Origin: Archaeoglobaceae archaeon
Lineage (GTDB): Archaea; Halobacteriota; Archaeoglobi; Archaeoglobales; Archaeoglobaceae
Reading direction: 5' to 3'
DNA length: 47,646 nucleotides
Assembly (NCBI GenBank): GCA_027064525.1
Contig: JAMOPJ010000021.1
Coordinates: 1-47,646, forward strand
Within the stretch, counting starts at the first letter, position 1. Every line of letters starts with the position of its first letter. This document shows, one piece after another, positions 42,962 to 47,646 of the stretch. The notes beneath the pieces are model-generated. The model saw nothing but the letters and a program-made list of their open reading frames with translations. It searched no databases and was not told the origin of the DNA. The position numbers were made by a program, and so were the translations under genes.

Positions 42962-44124
42962 AGATAGGCATCCCCGTGCTGGATGACCTGCTTAAGGAGA
43001 TTCCCCGTGGCAAGACTCTAACCTACTATATCGATCCAGAGGTGGAGGGAGATGTATTCGGCATGCAGACCCTCTACAGAAACCTCGAGGAAGGTTACAG
43101 ATGCGTTTACGTCACATCGACGATGAGTCCGATGAGCCTGAGGAACAGATTCAAGGAGTTCGGATGGTTCGTAGATGATTTTGAGAAATTCTCCATAGTT
43201 GATGCTTATTCCTCCTATGTTGGAGCCACTTCAGATGAGAAATACGTGGTTAAGGATCCGACGAATTTAGATGAATTTGATGAGGTGATAAGAAAGGCGA
43301 TAGACGAAAACGATCTCATCGTATTCGGATCTCTTTCGACGATAATCGACATATGCGGAGAGGAGACTTTGACTTATTTTGAGAAGTGGAAAAAATACGC
43401 TGAGAATTCTGTAATCGTTTCGAATTTTACGGCTTGGCCTTATCCTGAAGAGATCTTGAACAAGGTTAAGGATATGTCCAATGCGGTAGTTAAGATTGGA
43501 GGAATTCATCACCGCGTTATTTTGGGGCACTACTATGGAATTCTGAAGGTGGACTGGACTCAGGTTAAAGGAAGAGCAGTCTTATTCAAGGTTGTAAAGC
43601 CCGGTGGTGTTAAGGCATACATACCGAAGATACTCGTAACCGGTCCGTTTAACGCAGGAAAATCGACGTTCGTCCACGCGATCTCTAATAAGGCAATTTC
43701 GGTTGATAGATTGGGAACTACGGTAGCTTTGGATCACGGAAAGGTGGAATACAAGGGATTCACGATAGATGTCTTCGGAACACCCGGCCAAGAAAGATTC
43801 GATCCTATTTTGAGGGTTTTGGGAAGCGAAGCTTTGGGAGTCATACTCGTCATCGATTCGACGAAGCCGGAGACTTTCCCAAGAGCTAAGCAGTTGCTTG
43901 AGAAGACCACTCAATTTGGCCTGCCTTATGTTATTGCCGCAAACAAACAAGACCTACCGAATGCTTTGAAGCCAGAGGAGATAAGAAAGCTCATGCATTT
44001 GCCAGAAGATGTCCCGATCATTCCGACTGTAGCCACAAAAAAGATAGGAGTTTATGAGGTTTTGGATGCTTTGATAAAGTTGCTGATAGGTGAGGGTTAT
44101 GGCAAGTCTGAGGGAGCAACTTGA
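42958..44124 (+). CDS. RecA-like domain fused to a Ras-like small GTPase
   Basis: A 388-residue fusion. Residues 1-215 resemble the KaiC-like ATPase, but where Walker A should be there is YYIDPEVEGDVFGM, so the domain probably cannot bind ATP in the usual way. Residues 222-380 are a Ras/MglA/Rup-type GTPase: G1 GPFNAGKST (229-237), a possible switch-I Thr in LGTTVALD, G3 VFGTPGQERF (about 271-280; Asp of the usual DTPGQ replaced by Gly, as in the COG2229-type GTPases), G4 NKQD (about 329-332) and G5-like VATK. It sits between the first ATPase and the Roadblock gene, overlapping both. It likely links nucleotide state of the GTPase to the ATPase partner. Confidence 0.88.
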   Translation: MKIGIPVLDDLLKEIPRGKTLTYYIDPEVEGDVFGMQTLYRNLEEGYRCVYVTSTMSPMSLRNRFKEFGWFVDDFEKFSIVDAYSSYVGATSDEKYVVKDPTNLDEFDEVIRKAIDENDLIVFGSLSTIIDICGEETLTYFEKWKKYAENSVIVSNFTAWPYPEEILNKVKDMSNAVVKIGGIHHRVILGHYYGILKVDWTQVKGRAVLFKVVKPGGVKAYIPKILVTGPFNAGKSTFVHAISNKAISVDRLGTTVALDHGKVEYKGFTIDVFGTPGQERFDPILRVLGSEALGVILVIDSTKPETFPRAKQLLEKTTQFGLPYVIAANKQDLPNALKPEEIRKLMHLPEDVPIIPTVATKKIGVYEVLDALIKLLIGEGYGKSEGAT

Positions 44125-44467
44125 AAAGATTTTGAAAGATTTGAAGGCAGTTGGGGACATAGAAGCTTCTGCTATAGTATCGAGAGACGGGTTGCTCATA
44201 GCTGCAGATATCTCCCACAATGTAAATGCTGAAGCTTTCGCTGCGATGACAGCAACTATGCTCGGTGCTGCGGAGACGGCAACATCGGAATTGGGTAAGG
44301 GCATCCCGGATAGAGTTATAGTTGAGGGGAAGGAGGGTAAGATCATCGCCACCGGAGCTGGTCCAAAGGCTCTGCTCGTCGTTATGACCTCTCCAAGAGC
44401 AAACTTGGGTTTGGTCCTGCTCGAAATGGGTAGGGCGAGTGAAAAGATTAAGGAGCTGTTGGGGTGA
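44099..44467 (+). CDS. Roadblock/LC7 domain protein (MglB-like)
   Basis: A single Roadblock/LC7 domain of about 122 residues: an N-terminal helix (LREQLEKILKDLKAV), IEASAIVSRDGLLIAADI and VGxxD-like strands ending LLVVMTSPRANLGLVLLEM. In bacteria, Roadblock proteins such as MglB dimerise and act on Ras-like GTPases of the MglA group. The gene overlaps the GTPase gene by 26 bp, and a GGTGAG ribosome site precedes the ATG at 44099. It is the natural GTPase regulator or platform in this operon, though GAP activity is inferred only. Confidence 0.9.
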   Translation: MASLREQLEKILKDLKAVGDIEASAIVSRDGLLIAADISHNVNAEAFAAMTATMLGAAETATSELGKGIPDRVIVEGKEGKIIATGAGPKALLVVMTSPRANLGLVLLEMGRASEKIKELLG

Positions 44468-45060
44468 TGATCGTGGATCCGTTCGAGTTCCTCGTAACTG
44501 AAGATCTGACCAAGAAGAGTAGAGAAGAGCTTGAGAGCATGTTCTTAGAGCGGGAGGATGGTAGAATACTGTTTTTGGGTAGAATTCCTGTTGCTTCTCT
44601 CTACGCTACGTTCTTGGCTGGGATCTATGCAGAATTGACGAAGATAGTAGGTAAAGCTGCAAAGGGGTTGATATTGACGGCTTCAAGAAACGGGGGCTAT
44701 AGGGCTGGGAGCGCGATAAGGAGACGGTATCAGAAGAAATTTGGAGATTTGACGAGGGACAAGGCTTTCCAGATCGCAAAGAACATGATAACAGTATGGG
44801 ACAAGTGCTTCGGCTGGGGCAAGTTCGAGTTCGAATTGTGTAGCGATAAGATAGTCGTCAAGGTAACGGGCTCCTTCGAGGCTGTGGGATACACGAAATT
44901 GAAGAAGGGCAAGTCTGATACTCCGATATGCTGGATGTTGTTGGGCTACGTCTGGGGGCTTCTTGAGGGGTTGTTGGACTGCAGATTAAATGGAGAGGAG
45001 AAAAAATGCTTGGCAAGAGGTGACGAGTTCTGCCTCTTTGAATACGGTATCGGCGATTAG
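44467..45060 (+). CDS. V4R domain protein (Bet3-related ligand-binding fold)
   Basis: A V4R (4-vinyl-reductase-like) protein of about 198 residues. The helical N-terminal part holds PVASLYATFLAGIYAELTKI, and the C-terminus has LLEGLLDCRLNGEEKKCLAR then GDEFCLFEY, the paired cysteines typical of V4R. V4R domains bind small hydrophobic molecules or serve as sensors, and the eukaryotic TRAPP subunit Bet3 is a relative. The ATG at 44467 overlaps the Roadblock stop by one base. In this operon it may be the sensor or scaffold for the GTPase. It converges with the next gene by 4 bp. Confidence 0.87.
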   Translation: MIVDPFEFLVTEDLTKKSREELESMFLEREDGRILFLGRIPVASLYATFLAGIYAELTKIVGKAAKGLILTASRNGGYRAGSAIRRRYQKKFGDLTRDKAFQIAKNMITVWDKCFGWGKFEFELCSDKIVVKVTGSFEAVGYTKLKKGKSDTPICWMLLGYVWGLLEGLLDCRLNGEEKKCLARGDEFCLFEYGIGD

Positions 45061-45677
45061 ATCTTCAGAAGATCCAACGCCAAAACCTTGTTGTCTTCAA
45101 ACTCTATTGCAAAGTTATCCCAGAATACGCATGTTCCCAACACTATCAGCTCTCCACCCATGTCGAGCTTGACACCGAATGCTGGATTTTCCAATCCGGT
45201 GGGATGGCACTTAGCAGTCTCGAAGGAAGAGATTACTATGCCATCCTTAGCCGTAACTGAGGCCGAGCAGGGCATAACCACTGTGTGATCTTTATACTTT
45301 CCTTTTGGGAAGAGTATGTCGTCGTAGTTGTTTTCGGGATCCATTATGACATCGTTGTTTATCCTCACCGGCACATTCATCTTGGCGAGCACCTTGTTTA
45401 TCCTCTCTGCAACGCCATCCATGTTGCTATAGTATGCCGCGAAGATTATCTTCTTCCCAGCTTTAAGCCATCTCTTGATCCTCGCAACTTCCTGACTTCT
45501 AAAGTCCTTTTCTGGGTAATTGAATACTATGACGTCGTATTCTCCAAGCTTACTGAAGTTCTTGATCTCGTAAATTTCAATATCTTCCTTCTCAGCAAAC
45601 TTTCTAAGCTTGGAGAAGTAATAGTAATCTTCAATCGTAAATTCGCCATGACTGGCATCCCAGCCGACAACGCTCAT
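45057..45677 (-). CDS. DUF4350/GATase-like domain protein
   Basis: About 206 residues with an alternating beta-alpha pattern like the glutamine-amidotransferase-like or DUF4350 fold: VVGWDASHGEFTIEDYYYFS, then GEYDVIVFNYPEKDF and KRWLKAGKKIIFAAYYS, and an end region GELIVLGTCVFWDNFAIE. No catalytic triad typical of true amidotransferases is visible. The ATG at 45677 lies about 28 bp from an AAATTTTATTTTA box; an upstream extension would run into the tRNA gene. Partner or substrate unknown. Confidence 0.65.
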   Translation of the reverse strand: MSVVGWDASHGEFTIEDYYYFSKLRKFAEKEDIEIYEIKNFSKLGEYDVIVFNYPEKDFRSQEVARIKRWLKAGKKIIFAAYYSNMDGVAERINKVLAKMNVPVRINNDVIMDPENNYDDILFPKGKYKDHTVVMPCSASVTAKDGIVISSFETAKCHPTGLENPAFGVKLDMGGELIVLGTCVFWDNFAIEFEDNKVLALDLLKI

Positions 45678-45723
45678 GCCAGCATTTAATTGGGTCGTAA
45701 AATAAAATTTACCATGCGAAATG

Positions 45724-45731
45724 TTTTTAAG
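45724..45731 (+). promoter_or_regulatory. Box A of the tRNA-Gly promoter
   Basis: TTTTTAAG ends about 24 bp before the first tRNA base (45755), the usual place of a TATA-like box A for archaeal stable RNA genes. It also faces the gene at 45677 on the other strand. Confidence 0.5.
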
Positions 45732-45754
45732 CATCGGAAAGATTATATCAATGA

Positions 45755-45827
45755 GCGCGGGTAGTCTAGCCCGGTAGGACAACGCCCTTCCGAGGCGTTG
45801 GCCCGGGTTCAAATCCCGGCCCGCGCA
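45755..45827 (+). tRNA. tRNA-Gly (anticodon UCC)
   Basis: A complete cloverleaf of 73 nt with discriminator A: acceptor stem GCGCGGG pairs with CCCGCGC, anticodon stem ACGCC/GGCGT holds loop CTTCCGA with anticodon TCC at 45789-45791, and T arm CCGGG-TTCAAAT-CCCGG is perfect. Box A lies upstream and T-runs follow. No intron and no encoded CCA are seen. Confidence 0.96.
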
Positions 45828-45890
45828 CTTTTCCTTTTTGTGTTTGGGCCTACTTATGCAGGATTTTTAAAAAAGATACTGACTAATTCT

Positions 45891-45951
45891 GGTAGCGATG
45901 CAACATTGTTTGTGAGGTATTTAAATTATCCACAACGTGGCGTCACGATCC
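45891..45951 (+). repeat. 60-bp dispersed repeat, copy B
   Basis: Contains GGTATTTAAATTATCCACAA and ends GTGGCGTCACGATCC; about 27 of the last 33 bases match copy A. It points toward copy C, which is inverted about 96 bp to the right. The whole stretch 45828-46128 has no gene. Confidence 0.6.
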
Positions 45952-46047
45952 AATTTCTGGAATCTAAATTCCAAAATTCATTTACGAGATACTGTCCATG
46001 AGCTATTTTCGTCTCTTACCTCAACCTCTAAGATTTAAGATATTGAG

Positions 46048-46107
46048 GGTTGTGACTCCACATTGTGTGTGATTTAAATATTCCATCAACAGTATTGCAA
46101 CACCACC
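46048..46107 (-). repeat. 60-bp dispersed repeat, copy C (inverted)
   Basis: On the minus strand it reads GGTGGTGTTGCAATACTGTT, then ATATTTAAATCACACACAAT and GTGGAGTCACAACC. It matches copy A at about 30 of the last 33 bases and over much of the left part. With copy B it forms an imperfect inverted pair enclosing about 96 bp (45952-46047) in which I see no gene. Confidence 0.65.
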
Positions 46108-46128
46108 ATATTAGAAAATTTATAAAAA

Positions 46129-47478
46129 TTAATTTAACTTCAAACACAAAAAATCGACTAAAAACCTTCTGAATTCCTTGCCTTCGATCTTCAAAACGCT
46201 TTTGCCCACTAAAATTTCAAAATGCTTCTTCAGCATTTCTCCTACGTTCTTTCCCATTGATCTCCATTCCCTTCTTATCAGATCGGCTATAGCATCTTCA
46301 ACCTTCCAATTCTTTCTCTCAACATAAACCCAGAACTTCCCACCCTCTATGAATGGCCTATATTTCCTTTCCTTCCTGAGGAATCTCTCAACGTGCTCTT
46401 CCTCTTCAAAAGGTGGTCCCTCGTGCCTCCTGATTCTTGCGAGTTCTTTGACTTGAGTCTCAAATATCAAGACGCATCTGCTCTCATCTGCGAAGAATCT
46501 GGAGCGAAGAGGTAGGAAGTTTTCACGCCTAAGAAAATCCTCGATTCTCCTGCAGGCTTTCTCAAGCTGGGGATAGAGATTGTCCTCAACTATGTCCGGT
46601 TTCTCGAAGACCACAGCACACAGCCCTGTCCCTCTCTGCTCAATCTCATTAGCGATGATCTCATCGCTTGGAATTTCCACTTCTTTCTCGATAAAGTAAT
46701 CCTTAGCCGGATTTCTCAGAAATTCCCTGCAGAGCTGGACGAATCTTGCCAAGTTGTCTAAGCTGAGGTTTGCAGCGACATTCCTCTTTGGATCTACCGG
46801 ATCGACTACGAAGAATCCCATACCCTTCTTCTTGTAAATCTTACCAGCTGGAACGTCTATCACGGTATTCCTCGTCCAAGCGGTTGCGTTTTTGATAACA
46901 TCCAAGAACGAGCCGTAGAAAACCACCAAAAGCTCGCACAAATACCCTGAGAATCCTCTAACCTTATACTCCGCTCCATATATCCCAGCAACCTTCAGAA
47001 ACTTTTTCAGCAATCTGACGTCATTCTCCTTTCCCTTAATCCTGTCCTTAAGCCAATCATGGTGGAAAGGAGTTCTGTCCACGGCGGACTTTATCTTCCC
47101 AGCAGATTTTAGCTTATAGCAGGGAACGACATCGACCTCAACACCTTTAACGATCCCGTGAACATAAGGATGCGCCGCATATCTCAATTCGTATTCATCT
47201 ACAACAGCTTTCCCAATTTCGAGCCCAATTCGTTCGAGATCATCCTTTGGTGTATCTTCTGGAAATAGGATGAATACATCTATCTCCAAATTCCCCTTAA
47301 GCCAAGTATTCCTCGCGTAGCTTCCCAAAAATCGATACTCAAGCTGTGGGTAATTCTTAAGCACATCATCAAGTCTTTTTCTCAGCTCCTCTTCGGCATC
47401 CTTTGCTTTCTTGACTTCCTCCTCACTCGGAACTACGAGTGGCAGGACTTCGTTTAGAATCCTCTGGATCTCTTCCAT
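46129..47478 (-). CDS. cca: CCA-adding enzyme (archaeal class I tRNA nucleotidyltransferase)
   Basis: Adds CCA to tRNA 3' ends without a nucleic acid template. The 449-residue sequence has the class I nucleotidyltransferase motif LGSYARNTWLKGNLEIDVF (about 50-68) and the third acidic residue in VEVDVVPCYKL. The middle has the archaeal helical domain with FLKVAGIYGAEYKVRGFSGY; the end has the C-terminal domain. Length is normal. The nearby tRNA has no encoded CCA, so this enzyme is needed for it. An AT-rich TATA-like stretch precedes the ATG. Confidence 0.94.
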   Translation of the reverse strand: MEEIQRILNEVLPLVVPSEEEVKKAKDAEEELRKRLDDVLKNYPQLEYRFLGSYARNTWLKGNLEIDVFILFPEDTPKDDLERIGLEIGKAVVDEYELRYAAHPYVHGIVKGVEVDVVPCYKLKSAGKIKSAVDRTPFHHDWLKDRIKGKENDVRLLKKFLKVAGIYGAEYKVRGFSGYLCELLVVFYGSFLDVIKNATAWTRNTVIDVPAGKIYKKKGMGFFVVDPVDPKRNVAANLSLDNLARFVQLCREFLRNPAKDYFIEKEVEIPSDEIIANEIEQRGTGLCAVVFEKPDIVEDNLYPQLEKACRRIEDFLRRENFLPLRSRFFADESRCVLIFETQVKELARIRRHEGPPFEEEEHVERFLRKERKYRPFIEGGKFWVYVERKNWKVEDAIADLIRREWRSMGKNVGEMLKKHFEILVGKSVLKIEGKEFRRFLVDFLCLKLN

Positions 47479-47519
47479 CGTATTTCGAGAATTCGCCGTC
47501 GATTTAAATAATTTAAAAA

Positions 47520-47646
47520 TTAGTGTCCAGTTACGTGCATGAAGAGGGGTCTGACTATTGCTATTATGAACTCAACTACGAGTATAGCCAGCAGGATTTT
47601 ATACTTTGAGTCGGCCTTGAAGATAGCTGCGATTATCGCTGCAAGT
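47520..47646 (-). CDS. C-terminal end of a membrane protein (partial)
   Basis: On the minus strand the frame is open from the right edge to a TAA at 47520-47522. It ends with two hydrophobic stretches, LAAIIAAIF and ILLAILVVEFIIAIVRPLF, then MHVTGH, so it is probably an integral membrane protein. It lies 41 bp upstream of cca on the same strand and may be co-transcribed. Too little is present to name it. Confidence 0.5.
   Translation of the reverse strand, partial: LAAIIAAIFKADSKYKILLAILVVEFIIAIVRPLFMHVTGH

Noticed and set aside
45678-45812. Upstream extension of the DUF4350-like gene
   Set aside because: The extended frame runs through the tRNA-Gly gene; promoter spacing supports the ATG at 45677.

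Overview
The window reads as a euryarchaeal chromosome segment, most likely from the order Archaeoglobales; I do not assign a species. Reasons: an F420H2:quinone oxidoreductase operon in the order J-K-M-L-N-A-B/C-D with B and C fused, a three-enzyme TyrA-chorismate mutase-PheA fusion, archaeal ribosomal and RNA polymerase subunits (L21e, L10e, Rpo4), a class I archaeal CCA-adding enzyme, a sulfide-type Thi4, and many start codons 25-30 nt downstream of a TATA box, as expected for leaderless archaeal mRNAs.

Layout. 1-1.8 kb is damaged accessory DNA: the start of a zinc-ribbon transposase-like gene, an archaeal ATPase and a frameshifted HD-domain gene. 1.8-9.7 kb is ordinary metabolism and information processing (HTH regulator, TctA-like permease, thi4, DUF655, rpo4, rpl21e), then a membrane protein/TauE/DUF169 operon. 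A LysR-type regulator at 8.8-9.7 kb faces the fqo operon (9.9-17.9 kb), which stops after D with no H, I or F nearby. 18-28 kb carries a phosphoribulokinase-like kinase, the aromatic amino acid fusion, a small acidic zinc-ribbon protein, a glyA plus two MetE-like genes, apgM, a bactofilin-like beta-solenoid protein and a radical SAM protein. A P-type proton ATPase and a histone-deacetylase-family gene diverge from one palindromic TATA box near 30.6 kb.

31.7-35.6 kb is a decaying accessory island: a possible IS end, a frameshifted lipoprotein gene, an N-terminally incomplete gene, one copy of a 60-bp dispersed repeat, and a TdeIII-type restriction-modification pair in which both genes are frameshifted. 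rpl10e and ilvBN follow. The ammonium transporter gene is a pseudogene although its PII partner is intact. Then come phenylacetate-CoA ligase and an archaeal ornithine cyclodeaminase-family protein.

The most interesting block is 42.3-45.1 kb: four overlapping or near-touching genes encoding a KaiC/RecA-like ATPase, a RecA-like domain fused to a Ras-like GTPase, a Roadblock/LC7 protein and a V4R protein. V4R is the prokaryotic relative of the TRAPP subunit Bet3, and Roadblock and longin domains are GTPase platforms, so this is a plausible archaeal GTPase-switch module made of the same domain classes as eukaryotic TRAPP-Rab. A DUF4350-like gene, tRNA-Gly(UCC), a facing pair of the 60-bp repeat, the CCA-adding enzyme and a partial membrane protein gene close the window. 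No CRISPR array, rRNA gene or replication origin was recognised.
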